Assembly: GCA_036172665.1 (NCBI GenBank)
Contig: CM069876.1
Location: 46,841,001-46,905,000 of the forward strand
From: Prosopocoilus inquinatus
Lineage: Eukaryota; Arthropoda; Insecta; Coleoptera; Lucanidae
Direction of reading: 5' to 3'
DNA: 64,000 bases
Below, in pieces: positions 31,391 to 43,538 of the stretch. Each line of letters opens with the position of its first letter. Within the stretch, counting starts at the first letter, position 1. The notes beneath the pieces were generated by a model, which made no database searches, was not told the DNA's origin, and was given only the letters and a program-made list of their open reading frames with translations. The translations under genes were made by a program, and so were the position numbers.

Positions 31391-32482
31391 ACCGGGTGTC
31401 CCGCGCCATGTGCTCACCCTTCTATAATCTTTATTTATTAATCGATTAACCTGAATTTTGGAGACGATAAACTAAACAAAAAATGGAATTTTTCGACATA
31501 CTGATAGCCGTCATAGGACTTCCGGTTTCGCCGGAAGTGATATCAACTTTCTTATTTTAAATGGAACACCCTATATATTTTTACATATTTAAAATCTACG
31601 GATCATTGCGAGTCCGAATACGTATCAATTGTTAATTTTGGTTTCCATGACAACGAAAAAAAAAACTTTTTTATTTTTCAATCTAGAAAGCTATGAATCG
31701 CATTTTTTCGATCTAATGCGATCAAGTGTTTTGAAAAAATCACTCCTTTGATGGTATTTTGATTTTTAACATTTTTACAGTATTTGAAATTTTCATTAGC
31801 ACTTAAAACTCATTTTTTTCGATAGAACCTCATATGTTTCTTAGCTTAGTTCAACTGAACATTTTTTTCTGAGTACGCTGATACCAAATACGTCATATTT
31901 TCTTTGAAAGTCATTTGAAATAAAGGGAGTGTAAAATTTCAATAAGACATGCTCTGTTTTAAATTATTTTCAAAGAAAATATGACGTATTTGGTATCAGC
32001 GTACTCAGAAAAAAATGTTCAGTTGAACTAAGCTAAGAAACATATGAGGTTCTATCGAAAAAAATGAGTTAAGAGCTAATGAAAATTTCAAATACTGTAA
32101 AAATGTTAAAAATCAAAATACCATCAAAGGAGTGATTTTTTCGAAACACTTGATCGCATTAGATCGAAAAAATGCGATTCATAACTTTCTAGATTAAAAA
32201 ATAAAAAAGTTTTTTTTCGTTGTCATGGAAACCAAAATTAACAATTAGTACGTATTCGGACTCGTAATGCTCCGTAGATTTTAAATATGTAAAAATATAT
32301 AGGGTGTTACATTTAAAATAAGAAAGTGGATACCACTTCCGGCGAAACCGGAAGTCCTATGACGACTGTCAGTGTGTCGAAAAATTCCATTTTTTATTTA
32401 GTTTATCGTCTCCAAAATTCAGGTTAATCGATTAATAAATAAAGATTCTAGAAAGGTGAGCACATGGCGCGGGACACCCGGT
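31391..32482. mobile_element. Long palindromic element, copy P1 (1,092 bp)
   Basis: Two arms of about 515 bp are near-perfect inverted repeats around a loop of about 57 bases. The ends are ACCGGGTGTCCCGCGCCATG and its mirror, flanked by TA. Inside each arm is CACTTCCGGCGAAACCGGAAGT-like sequence, itself a hairpin. There is no open frame of note. It is a non-autonomous foldback element; a transcript through it would form a long double-stranded RNA. Copies P2 and P3 lie at 55,062 and 58,541. Confidence 0.85.
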
Positions 32483-33261
32483 ATATATTTTTTGGCAGCT
32501 GATTATGAATAAAATTCTCTACATTTCAGCTCGTCAATCTATTTGTATAGCCAAATTTTATTCAAATTTGGCGGGTGATTTAAAATCAATAAGACGTATA
32601 TCATCATTTATTTCAATTGCTTATCTGTCCTTGTTTTTGAGATCCAACGCGCCTACTTGATTCTTTTTATATAAAAACCCCCTGATTTTTTTCTTGCCGC
32701 CTTTCTTTAATAGCTCGTTTAATTCTCTGAAGGACCACATAAAAATATTTATCTATAATAAAATTCTCGAGAATTGAATGAATGAGAAAGTTAGGAAAAA
32801 CGGTTTACGCTGATATTCGGATCGACTAAAAAAAAAGGTATCTACTATTTTAAATAAAGAAAAAGAAAGTAAAAGGCCGTAGGACTGTTTTTAAATAGAA
32901 CCAAAGAAAACTTTAATAAACAGATGAGAAACAAATACAGGGAAGGGCAAAAGTATTTATACATACTGTTATATTTTTTGATTTTTTGTTTTTGTTAGGT
33001 TTTGTGAATTTTTTTTTATAAGAACGGTGTTATTTTTCAGCTCTCATTTTCTTAACAAATTTTCTATGTAGCTTATGAGAACTTTTATATTATTGCAAAA
33101 GGGGCTATTCTATATCTAGTATATTAAATTTAACGGACAGTTGCCATGGTAACAACCAATCATAAAGTTTTTTTTTTTTTTATTGGTTGTTGTTAAATTT
33201 AACGTACTCATTATAGAAGTTTGTTCTTGTCCGATGAAAATAGTAAGTAGAAAGTTTTTTT

Positions 33262-33345
33262 AATCTCAAACCGGACAGAAAAATGAAGGGAAACACACCC
33301 AACGTTTCGCTATAGATTTATCACTTCGTCATCGGACAAGAATCA
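33262..33345. mobile_element. Single arm of the 22,703-22,975 element
   Basis: It shares CTCAAACCGGACAGAA, CCAACGTTTCGCTATAGATT and CTTCGTCATCGG with that element. On the minus strand it retains TGACGA and GAAACG, a hammerhead-like pair. Confidence 0.5.
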
Positions 33346-33745
33346 ACTTTTATAAAAAAAATCAAGAAGAACCAATCAAGAATCAACAATTATAAAAAAA
33401 AATTGTTGCAAATCGTGTTTGATTGCAATGAAATCCTCGAGCAACTTTATAAAATCAAGAAATACCATATGTGACAACGACATAAATTCAATCTTGATTA
33501 ATTTTGCATGTTGACGAGCTGAAACAATTGAAAAACATTTCCTTGTTGTCCTAAACCCGATCAGGTTTACCTTTTTGAAAAGTTGAAGAGAAATGTCCGA
33601 TTACATACTGAATCTATTTTTTAACGTTTATTGTTAGAGTGATTTTTTTAGAGTAAGTTGTAAACCTAATGATCTGATGATACAGAAATTTTACTGTAGC
33701 TATACGCTGTAATTTAAATAAATAATAATTTTTGGTTTGTTTCAG

Positions 33746-35240
33746 GTGTAAAGAGATTTCCAAAACCAAAACTCTAAATAAAGAAAAATTCAAGTGTCGA
33801 ATTTGTGACTATCAACTGACAAGTCGCAGAGGTTTGCGCCAACATATTCTAATACACACCGGCGAGAAGCCGTTCGGTTGTGATTTCTGCGATTATAAAT
33901 GCCGACGGCTCAGCGATTTAAAACTGCATATATTAACACACACCGACGAGAAGCCAATCGGCTGTGAACTCTGCGATTATAAATGCCGGTGCCTCGTAAA
34001 TTTGAAACGTCATAAGTTAACGCACACCAACGAAAAGCCGTTCGGTTGTGACCTTTGCGATTATAAATGTCGGCGACTCAGAGATTTGACACTGCATAAA
34101 TTAACGCACACCAACGAGAAGCCGTTCAGTTGTGATCTCTGCGATTATAAGTGTCGACGCTTCAAAGATCTGAAACGACATAAGTTAAGACACACCAACG
34201 AGAAGCCGTTTGGTTGTGATCTTTGCGATTATAGATGCCGACAGTTCGGAAGTTTGAAACGGCATAAGTTAACACACACCGACGAGAAACCATTCAGTTG
34301 TGATCTTTGCGATTGCAAATGTCGACAACTCGGGGAGCTCAAACAACACAAGTTAACGCACACCGACGAGAAGCCGTTCAGTTGTGACCTTTGCGATTAT
34401 AAATGCCGACGTCTCGGAAGTTTAAAATGTCACAAGCTGAAACACACTGAGGAGAAGCGCTTTGCTTGCGATCTGTGCGATTATAACTGCCTGCTGCCCA
34501 ACCAACTGAAACGGCATAAGTTAACACACACGAACGAGAAGCCATTCAAGTGTGACCTGTGCGATTTTAAATGCCGACAGTCAGGAAGTTTGAAACGGCA
34601 TAAGTTAACGCACACCGACGAGAGGCCGTTCAGTTGTGATCTCTGCGATTACGAATGCCAACGGCTTGAAAGTCTGAAAAGGCATGAGTCAACGCATACC
34701 AACCAGAAGCCGTTAAGTTGTGACCTTTGCGATTACAAATGCCGAGAGTTTGGAAGCTTGAAGAGGCATAAGTTAGTACACACTGACGAGAGGCCGTTCA
34801 GTTGTGATTTCTGCGATTATAAATGTCGAGATCTCGGAAATTTGAAGGGGCATAAGTTAACACACACCGACGAGAAGCCATTCGGTTGCGATCTTTGCGA
34901 TTATAAGTGCCAACGGCTCGAGAGATTGAAAAGGCACAAGTTAACACATACCAATCAGAAGCCGTTCGGTTGTGATCTTTGCGATTATAAATGTCGGGAG
35001 TCGGCAAGTTTGAAGAGGCATAAGTTAACGCACACCGACGAGAAACCGTTCAGTTGTGATTCTTGCGATTATAAGTGTCGAGAGCTCGGAAATTTGAAAG
35101 AGCATAGGTTAACACACACCGGCGAAAAGCCGTTCAGTTGTGATCTTTGCGATTACGAATGTCGGCGGCTTAGAGTTTTGAAGTTGCACAAATTAACACA
35201 CCAATCAGAAGCCATTCAGAAGAGTACAGGGATGGAATAA
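33746..35240 (+). CDS. ZF12: 17-finger C2H2 protein, longest in the array
   Basis: The acceptor is GGTTTGTTTCAG, phase 2; 497 residues end at TAA 35,238-35,240. The leader is CKEISKTKTLNKEKF, then finger 1 (CRICDYQL...LRQHILIHTGEKPF) and 16 more intact fingers. The terminal RRRDQLN-type finger is missing. After the last His the linker has lost two bases (family ACACACCAATCAG, here ACACACCAATCAG read one codon phase later), so the tail QSEAIQKSTGME is the out-of-frame reading of a TNQKPF linker. Further fingers were therefore probably lost. Middle fingers 10-16 show block similarity (TNQKP linkers recur three times), which suggests past multi-finger duplication. Confidence 0.93.
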
Positions 35241-35547
35241 TCTAAATGGAAAGAAATTGATGAGGGATTATTAGAAAATTGTATAAATAAATTAACAGAT
35301 AACTTATAATGTGCTAGTCGCAACCCTGTATATGTATTTAGTCTTAATTAGGCCACCGAGTAACTATATGCATTTTACTGCACCCCGTTATAGTAATTAT
35401 AATTTGCAAACATTTTAAAACATTTTTTTTTTTTCATGTTCTGTTGGTATTTTATTTATTCTTTTTATTTAATCTCTCTAGTATTGTTAAAGGCCACCAT
35501 GTATATCAGAAATTGTTTTTTTTTTTGGTGTGCTTAACTAGCATATC

Positions 35548-36117
35548 CAATCGACTTTTTCGAAACGATTTCCATTTTACGTTTTCTTAGAACGGTGTGG
35601 CTAAAAGTCTGCCGGCGGAACCGTGCATTGCATTTCGAAAATTTCAAATATTATGATTTTTCTTCGTCATTGACCTATATACAGAGTGTCCCACTAGAAG
35701 TTTCTTCTTAGGGTTTATTAGCTTGGATATCCATGGCAACAGTAAAATCCGTACCTATCATGTTTTCTTACGCAAGAAACCTTCTTAAAGATTAATTTGA
35801 ACATTTTAAATGTCGCATGATACTTAATAATCTTAAACATATAAAATAGCGACATCTTACTATCGCTTTTTGACCTAACATTGCAGTAGGATAGACAAAC
35901 TGAAGCGGGATTTGCTCCTAATGAGTCCCCCATGCAAGGCGGCCATGCTTGCTGTCAAAGCATAATGAAAGATTTTAGAAAAAATTTGTGCAAATCGTTT
36001 TTGATTGCAGTGAGAACCTCGAGCAGCCTCTGGACAGCATATCCAATCGACTTTTTCGAAACGATTTCCATTTTACGTTTTCTTAGAACGGTGTGGCTAA
36101 AAGTCTGCCGGCGGAAC
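35548..36117. repeat. Direct repeats of about 78 bp flanking a 410-bp insert
   Basis: CATATCCAATCGACTTTTTC...AAGTCTGCCGGCGGAAC occurs at 35,543-35,622 and again at 36,038-36,117, nearly identical. The insert between them includes a dispersed repeat that begins at the hammerhead stem III position (CAGC at 36,035-36,038). Confidence 0.7.
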
Positions 36118-36399
36118 AATAATCTTAGGAAAAAATAAACAAACAATTTGTTTGCTGTGTATCCATAGCAACTAACATAAATGTCTCAATATTTCGTGTA
36201 TTTTTAAAAATCGTAAGAAAAAATTTAGTACTGAAAAAACTATTAACGACAGATATCGACAACCCTATATCAATGAAAAGAGAATTAAATACCACATCTA
36301 ATAATGATAAAAGTTATATGGCATTCGTTTTAAAAAAAATAGTTATCGTAGTTTGAATATTCTCAAGTTTATTAATTTTTTTTAAGAACTTATGTTGCT

Positions 36400-36826
36400 A
36401 GAATTTTTTCTTTACAGTGTAACTGAAAAGGCGTTTAAAGACAAAATTTTTGGCAAAAAACCGCAAGTCCCTAACGTCGTTTATTCGAAAGATATTTGCA
36501 TTTTTTTAAGGTACTGCAAGAGCGATAATTTTTTTAAAAATTTGAATAACGCGAAAACAGTTCAGATTAGACCCTATGTATGGTACACAAGGTCACATTA
36601 AAATTCAGTCCAGAACCCGAAAATGTAAAAATATTTAGGGTGTTCTATTAAAAATAACGAAGTGACCTAGCGCCCAGGCTAAACGGAACACTCTGTATAC
36701 GCCAAACTAATTTTAAAACGTGCTCCGCGTGATACAGTAAAACTTTCATTTGAAACATTTTTTCGTAAAATTAGTAACTAGAGAGGTATGATAGAATCCG
36801 CCTTAAGTGGGACACCCTGTATAACG
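36400..36826. repeat. Dispersed repeat, copy 2
   Basis: This is the counterpart of 11,715-12,126. The right end GGGACACCCTGTATA resembles the outer ends of other TIR elements here. Confidence 0.6.
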
Positions 36827-37619
36827 ATTTCACCTTTAATTGAAATTCATTTATTTGTTACAACATATTTTCACTCTGCATTGTAACATAAAAGTGTTGC
36901 CTGGCGAAAAGAAATAAATAAATAAAATTACCTACTAGATTTACACTAGCAAAAAAGTTGCCAGTTTTGGAATTGTAGAATATAAAAAGAAGAAATAAAA
37001 AAAAAACATCCAAACGCGAAAAACATCTATTGTACATTAATAAAAGAAATATAATTTCAATAAAAAAAATTATAATTTCAATAAAAAAAAGACTACCAAA
37101 CCTAATATAAGCCGCCCTCCCAGGGTGCGCGAACTAGTCTATTTTTGCTTTACTTATTCGATTAACGAATCAACCCGCTGTTTTATCTTTATCTAGTGGA
37201 TATGTTAAAACAACGACAAAACTCATAAGTTTGTTTTGTTTTGAGTTACCGCGAACGTTTGTTCTGTGTGACGTAACTGCAAAAGATCCACCTTCTTTGC
37301 ACCCCATTATAATTAATTACCATATACATTGTGTGCGCCCAGATTTACATAACAAGTCTTGTGGAAGTTTTTGTTTTTTTGTTTTTTTTTTAAATGATTT
37401 TCTAAAAATCTTTTGCTTATTTAATGCACGTCATAGGGATCTATTCTGTATCAAAACCGTTAAATTTAAAAGGAGATTAAATTTTGTTGCTCCGGTAACA
37501 ACCAATCCTGGAAGTCTATTTTAAATTTTAAAGGACCTCTATATTTTAACAGCCCGTTAATAAGTTACAGAATACGGGCCCCCAGAGTATATCTACTCTA
37601 AAATACCAAATATTCATAA

Positions 37620-37900
37620 ATTTTTCTTTTGTATAAATAAATTAAAAGTTAACTTGTGATGTGCTAGTCGTAATCCAGTGTATGTATTAGTCTTATAAGA
37701 TTATATTATACTCCGTTATAATAATTATAATTTGTAAGCATTTTAACTTTTTTTTTTCGTGTTCTTACTTTTATTTAAACTTTTTTTTTAGTGTTGCTAT
37801 TGTCACCGTGTGTGTACCAGAAATTGCGTTTGTTAAACTGTGCTTAATCAGCGTATCCAGTCGACTTTTTCGAAACGATTTCCATTTTTCTAATGTTTAA
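37620..37900. other. Orphan copy of a zinc-finger 3' flank
   Basis: It follows the same order of blocks as 35,270-35,570 downstream of ZF12 (GTGCTAGTCG, TAATTATAATTTG, TCGACTTTTTCGAAACGATT) but no zinc-finger exon lies upstream. It may mark a deleted exon. Confidence 0.4.
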
Positions 37901-39164
37901 GGATGTGTAATGTAATTAGGCTTGTAATCACTTGTTTGTCAGAAACTATCTTTTTTTTCTTTTTAAATAAAAATAATAGATTTACGTATTCAGCTACAAA
38001 TTAGGCCCATCCTTTTATTCTTGGTCGGTGGTGTTTCGTTTCGCTTCTTACAAAACGGTGTGGCCAAACAGATTTAGGCCAGCAAGAAAAGTTGCCAGGA
38101 ATTGTAGAACACCAAACAGGTACAAGGAAAAGGAAGAAATTGAAAAAAATATATCTAAACGTGAATCGCATCTATAGTACAATAATAAAGGAAAAATAAC
38201 AATTTCAATGAAGTAAAGTACCAGACCTAATATAAGCCGCCTTCCCACGGTGCATGTTTTCACGGATTGTCCCTCAGATTACGCATTACTCCGATCCGTA
38301 CCAAGCGCTCTTCCCACGATTCGTGTCGGTCCGCGCCAATGTACGGCATTTATTTGCTATTCCAAAACGCCCAACGACAGATGCATACAATAGAATCGGT
38401 GGATTTTTGCAGTTACATCACACTTTTCTTATTCGAGTACCGACTCAACCCATTCTTTTCTCCTTATCTAATGAAAAAATTAAAACAACGACAAAACTTA
38501 TACAGGGTGACTCAGAATAAGCGTCCGAGCCGTTAGGAGCGTATTCACTAAGGTCGTGCAAGTGCGAAATTGCAAGAAATAATTGTGTCAGGGGCATTTC
38601 AAAAATCAACCACCTTTGAATCCAAAATGGAAATCATGATTTATTTCTTACGTACGCATACACAAGTCCAAAGTTCGAATGAATGCTTTGCGTATTATAC
38701 ATTTTTTTTATTTTATGTTATACGTCTTCATTTTTCTAATGTTGCAGTTTTGAAGCTAGCCAAGCTTTTCTGCATCGAGAAATAGGAAAAGCTAAGTAAA
38801 TGTGGGCTAACACTGTATATTACCATCCCTTGAGTTTTAATTCCGTTCCAAGCATGGTATGTGACGTTTTGATTTTTGTGTCCCGCTCTTGATGAAATTT
38901 AAAACGAAAGCTCATTTTAATAAAGTTTCAAACATTTATAATATTAATCAAAATAATATTAATTATAATAATTAAGTTATTTGCCATTATCGTATTGATG
39001 ACTATGTGTGTGTATCAATAGCGAAAATTAAAATTATTATTGAAAGTGTGACTTACGTGTCCGTGTTGACACATAAGCACGGACCGTGGGAAGGTGGCTT
39101 TATAATTTATAAATATTTTTCCCGTATTCTATTTGTAGTTTTATTTAATTTTATGTGTACAGCT

Positions 39165-39283
39165 TGTGTAACTGCTTATTTATTTACTCTTAGGTTGTGG
39201 CATTTAGACTCTTCTCTGTGGCTGCACGCTGTAATTTTTGTAAATAATAATTTTTGTTTTTGAGAAAGAACCCTTTGTTTCAG
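39165..39283 (+). other. Intron end shared by ZF13, ZF15, ZF16 and others
   Basis: CTGCTTATTTATTTACTCTTA, then GTTGTGGCATTTAGA, then a TAAATAATAATTTTTG block and the acceptor. The first part recurs before ZF3, ZF5, ZF15 and ZF16; the TAAATAATAATTT part recurs before ZF12, ZF14, ZF17 and ZF18. Confidence 0.55.
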
Positions 39284-40073
39284 GTGCAAAAGGATTTCCA
39301 CAGCCAAAGCAGAAAGCAAAGAAAAATTCAAATGCCGATTGTGTGATTATCAGCTTTCAAACCGCGGAAACTTGCGCCGACACATTCTAATACATACCGA
39401 CGAGAAGCCGTTCGGTTGTGACCTGTGCGATTATAAATGTCGAGAGCTCGCAAGCTTGAGACGACACAAGTTAATACACCTGACTGAAAAGCCTTTAGGT
39501 TGTGATCTTTGCGATTATAGATGCCGAAAAAGCGGCGACTTGAAATGTCACAAATTAAAACACAGCGATGAAAGCAAACCTTTCGCTTGCGATCTGTGCA
39601 ATTACAGCTGCGTGCGTTTGGACCACCTGAAGCGGCATAAGTTGACACACACTGACGAGAAGTCATTCAGTTGTTATCTTTGCGATTACAAATGTCGACA
39701 GCTCCCGGAATTAAAGCGGCACATGTTAAGACACACCAGCGAGAAGCCGTTCGCTTGTGATATTTGCGATTGTAGATTCAGGCGGCTCTCGAATTTGAAA
39801 GATCACAAGCTGAAGCACGCCAGCGAGAAACCATTCGGTTGTGAACTGTGCGATTATAAATGCCGACGGCTCAGAGAATTGAAACATCACAAGCTGAAGC
39901 ACACCGATGAGAAACCGTTCGGTTGTAACCTTTGCGATTATAAGTGCCGACGGGTCGGATGCTTGAATCGGCATAAGTTAACGCACACCAGCGAGAAGCC
40001 GTTCAGTTGTGATACGTGCGGTTATAAATGCCGACTTATCGGGAATTTGAAACGCCACATGTTAATACACTGA
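39284..40073 (+). CDS. ZF13: 9-finger C2H2 protein with decayed tail
   Basis: The acceptor is CTTTGTTTCAG, phase 2; 262 residues end at TGA 40,071-40,073. The leader is CKRISTAKAESKEKF, then finger 1 (CRLCDYQL...LRRHILIHTDEKPF) and eight intact fingers. The linker after finger 3 has an extra residue (HSDESKPF). The stop follows the last His directly, and 40,074-40,200 still looks like broken finger sequence (GACGAGAAACTG, TTTTGCGATTACAA, AAAACATAAGT), so at least one terminal finger has been lost by mutation. It is the closest relative of ZF15 and ZF16 (shared leader, CNYSC finger, CDCRF/CDCKF finger). Confidence 0.93.
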
Positions 40074-40200
40074 CGACGGGAAGCCCTTTATTCATCTCAA
40101 TGCGTGGAACGGCACAGATTTTTACATACCGACGAGAAACTGTGAGACTTTGATCTTTTGCGATTACAATATTTGTTGTAATTAATTAAAACATAAGTAA
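40074..40200 (+). pseudogene. Decayed terminal fingers of ZF13
   Basis: Pieces of linker and finger (GGAACGGCACAG, CATACCGACGAGAAACTG, GCGATTACAA, ATTAAAACATAAGTAA) occur in the family order but with indels that break the frame. Confidence 0.6.
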
Positions 40201-42149
40201 CGTACGTCCGTTGCAATGTACCGCACGATTTGTGCTTGTAGTTGTGAGACTTTATCGCGGTTTCATTAATATCTATATGCACTTAATGTCAACGTACGTT
40301 TATGTCATGTTATGCAAATTTGTTTCGATGTGTCAGTGTAAGAATACAGTGTGTCCAAAACAAATCCTTGACGTATCTAAGCCACGACAACGCAAACATA
40401 CGTATGTCGCAGCTTGCTACACTAAGCTAAGGTTCATGTTCTCAATCATAAACTGTCAATAAATAAATAAATGGCTCTGGCAAAGTGATTGTACCGGGTG
40501 ATCGATGGAATTCATAATTACATGAGGTTGTGATTGGCGCTGCTTTATTCTGTGCGCTTGGATACAATGAGAAATAAATAATAAGTTGACAGTTGTCATA
40601 TTTGAGGTTATGTTCATGCTTTATTTTGTATGGATGCTGGTTTAAACCCCTTTTTAGAATATTTGGGAGGGTTCCGCAAGACGAATCCGTTCATTTAATC
40701 AATCTTTAAAAAAAAAAATAAAGGTAGCAATTTTGACACTTAAAAAAATTTTAAACTGTAAGCCTGTGTTGCCAACTTTATTGAAGACATCACGGCCTGC
40801 TCTAATTGTAAATTCCGTTGATCGCATGGTATTTAGCTTTATTTAGAAACATTTTTGAACATTTTTCTTGTGTTGCATGAATTTTGTGGTGGTTTTATTT
40901 TTTATGTTTTCAGCGTTATTAATTCCACCTCCTTTTCCAGGGAAATTCTTAGACTTTTCTGGGTCAGGGGTTTTACAGGTGCAGGGGCTCTTTCAGAAAC
41001 TGAAACGAGCGCGCCCTGGATAATATTCTTTCTCTCTCGTGTAAGTGATTTTGCATACTGTTACAGCCGTCACGCGCAAACAGATCTATTTTTAGCGTCA
41101 GTACGCCACCTTGCGTCACAGAACACGACTGAAGACTACTCGAACATTCTAGTATGTTGGAGCAACGCAGGGCTCTGCTGTATAAGCCAACGAAAAAAAC
41201 GTCAAGAGAAACGAAACCAGAGGCGAAAATGCCGAAAATACGTGAAAATCGAAGATTTCAAAAAAACGTCTTCAATCCGCGAAATTAAAACAAAAGACGA
41301 TCGGCCGATGAATGAAAATAAAAAAAAAAAACACGCAAGAAGACAAATGACAAATGCTAAAGAAACAAATGACTAAACGATAAAGGGAAACAATTACTAA
41401 ATTAAGGTATTTAAAAAAAAAATCTAATAATTTGGAACGTCTTTGATTATTGATGAAATTAAAACAAAAGACGATCTGCCAATTAATACAATGATAATGA
41501 TATTTTTCAGAAAGAAAGAAAGAGGACAAAATTGACAAGAAAAAGAAAAAAAGAAAAAAAATTGAATGAGCAGGAGAGGGCTAGAGAAGATTTTTTTTTT
41601 TAAATAATTGCAAAGCACGGCTGCCAATTGTTTTCTTTTTTTATCTAAAAAAGAAATAACACGGACCGAGGTTAGTTGTTCCGATTAAAAATGCGTCATC
41701 GGCCTGAATGATGAATGAAGTGAATGAAGTGAGTGAAAAAAAAAAGACGAATGACAATTTCGCCTGGCATTGAAATAGTCGTCAAATTGGTGCGAATGAA
41801 ATCCAATAGATGGCGTTATTACTCCTACTTTTGTTTTTTCAATTTTTTTTTTCTATTTTCTATTTTCTCCTCCTCTTACAATAAATATTTCCGATCAATT
41901 CACATTGTGGTTCACATTTTTGCTCTTTGTCTTACTCGCCGCGAATTCGAATTTTGTCGTATTTTTGCTCCTTAAAGACTTTCAGTTGTTTTAATTTTGT
42001 TATTTTTTTTTTGTTTTGTTATTTTGTTTGTTTGTGTGTTTGTGTGTTCGTAAATGCTGCGCTTATTTGACAAACGGACTGTTTTTCGAAAAACCGAAAC
42101 GTTGCCTCTTGCTTTTTTTATAATAATTTTTATAAAATTGAAAGAAAAA

Positions 42150-42240
42150 AAACTTGCTCTCTCTGTTTCTCTCTCTGTCTCTCTCTCTGTCTCTCTCTCT
42201 CTGCTCCGTCTCTCCTCTCTTTCTCTCCTCTCTTTCTTTG
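42150..42240. repeat. CT-rich microsatellite
   Basis: This is an interrupted (TC)n tract with TCTCTGTC units on the plus strand. It produces a Leu/Ser repeat in two frames that is not coding. Confidence 0.85.
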
Positions 42241-42807
42241 ACGACTTCGGTTATTTTAATTTCGTTATATGGGGTGTCCGTAAATCCTCAAATTTCCGCG
42301 CTTATTTTACGAACTGGAAATAAAAACGTAATTTTTTTTGTTTATAATAATTTTATGAAATTGAAATAAATCTGACTTTCATTTATTGTATTTGGCTCTC
42401 TCGGGTGTGGGGAGGGACGGGGGGCAGCTTGCGTAACTCCGGTATAAATTGTAGTTCCCTTGCAGTGCCTTCGCGACGTTTAAATTTTTGTTTACGTTGG
42501 TCCAACGACACATCTACAGTGTGTCCCCGATATGTATAGTGAACCAAAAATTTCTGAATACAGATTTAATATTTTGCAGTTGAGAGGTCTGCTTGGCGCG
42601 CGAAATGGACGCGTGTCAAATTGTGTGACGTTTGAAGTTCTTTAAGTTGGCTGAATTAACACAGTAAGAAAAAATCTGCGTGGGTAAAGTAATGTTCCTT
42701 TTGAATGTAGGAGAGTTATTTACTAAAATATAATGAAGTGCTAAAACAGCGACATCCTACGATCTTCTTTTGACCTAAAATTGCATAAGGATTGACAAAT
42801 TGAAGCG

Positions 42808-42959
42808 GGTTTGCTAGATAATAAGTCATCCCACGCAGGGCGGCCTTGCTTGTTTTTAGTTTTCGGTGGAAATCTCAAGCATCGTAGTTTGAGATTTCCA
42901 CTGCAAACCAAAAACAAGAATGGCCACCTTGCATGGGATGACTTATTATGTAGCAAACC
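42808..42959. repeat. Inverted repeat, 152 bp
   Basis: The arms of about 65 bp (GGTTTGCTAGATAATAAGTC at the left, GACTTATTATGTAGCAAACC at the right) meet at TGGAAATCTCAAGC...TTTGAGATTTCCA. The left part resembles 35,880-35,950 and 57,940-58,010. Confidence 0.75.
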
Positions 42960-43012
42960 AGCTGCTGACGAAGCCCCAAATAGAGCTGAAACAGCTGTGC
43001 AGGGGCTGCTTG
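42958..43012 (+). ncRNA. Decayed hammerhead motif
   Basis: CTGACGA (42,964-42,970), a weak AGC/GCT stem II and GAAAC (42,988-42,992) are followed by the palindrome ACAGCTGT. The next base is G, which is not a permitted cleavage-site nucleotide, and stem I is poor, so it is probably inactive. It is otherwise the plus-strand counterpart of 8022-8114. Confidence 0.45.
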
Positions 43013-43185
43013 AGAGATTCACTGCAATGAAAAACAATTTGCAACAAAATTTTGTAAAATAAAACGTTTCCCATAAAAAATTAAACGTTTTCGGAATTCT
43101 GATATTTTTGTGAATTTCATTTAATTACAGTTTTTTCTCGACTTTTCTAGACATACCGTTCTTATCAAAATAGAAGTTTAAATGT

Positions 43186-43245
43186 CGTCCTATTATTATT
43201 GTATTATTATTATTATTATATTATATTGTATTATATATTATATTA
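43186..43245. repeat. ATT/TA microsatellite
   Basis: This is a run of ATT and TATATTA units about 290 bases before the ZF14 acceptor. Confidence 0.8.
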
Positions 43246-43538
43246 AGGACCGACGAATCAAAAGGTTTATAAAATTTGTATAAGAAAAGATCTGAGGTGA
43301 CGGAGGTCGAACCTTGAAAGTCCTGTCCGTCTTAGGCCTGAGAATGATTATGTCCAAGCCGCCTTAAATGTATAAACTTGACGTTGACGTTACTGTCGCT
43401 GTTGCGTTCGCCTAATTAACATTCAATTTGCAGTTCTTTGTTCGAAATCACTGCTGCATTAGAAACTTTGAAACGCTGTAGTTGGATGCTGTCATTTTTT
43501 TCTAAATAATAATAATAATAATGAAATCCTTGTTTCAG

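Larger units (their letters stand above)
30222..33745. other. Spacer ZF11-ZF12
   Basis: It contains the ZF11 3' end, a (TA)n tract (31,268-31,291), a palindromic element (31,391-32,482), a small inverted repeat with GGTTGTT/AACAACC arms (33,130-33,205), one arm of the 22,703 element (33,262-33,345) and a fragment of the hammerhead-bearing element (about 33,405-33,445). 30,300-31,250 is AT-rich with nothing recognised. Confidence 0.55.
35241..39283. other. Spacer ZF12-ZF13
   Basis: 35,270-35,620 is a 3' flank type seen again at about 37,620-37,900, where no exon precedes it. 35,548-35,625 is repeated at 36,039-36,117. 35,800-36,038 is a fragment of the hammerhead-bearing element. 36,400-36,826 is a dispersed repeat also found at 11,715. 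36,850-37,230 and 38,030-38,510 are diverged copies of one another (GACCTAATATAAGCCGCC). 39,165-39,283 is the ZF13 intron end. Confidence 0.55.
40201..43538. other. Spacer ZF13-ZF14
   Basis: It has a 173-codon frame at 40,855-41,376 that looks like chance (lysine-rich, no motif), although CAG/GTGCAGGGG and a GTGTAAGTG donor-like site bracket about 60 bases near 40,979-41,041. A duplicated A-rich unit with AAAACAAAAGACGATC occurs at 41,287 and 41,459. A CT-rich microsatellite, an inverted repeat (42,808-42,959) with a hammerhead relic, and an ATT microsatellite (43,186-43,245) follow. Confidence 0.5.

Noticed and set aside
40855..41376. 173-codon plus-strand frame
   Set aside because: The second half is lysine/arginine-rich translation of an A-rich repeat and the first half has no recognisable motif; it is likely chance, although a short acceptor-donor bracket near 40,979-41,041 was noted.
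42054..42369. Ser/Leu-rich frames
   Set aside because: They are translation of the CT-rich microsatellite.
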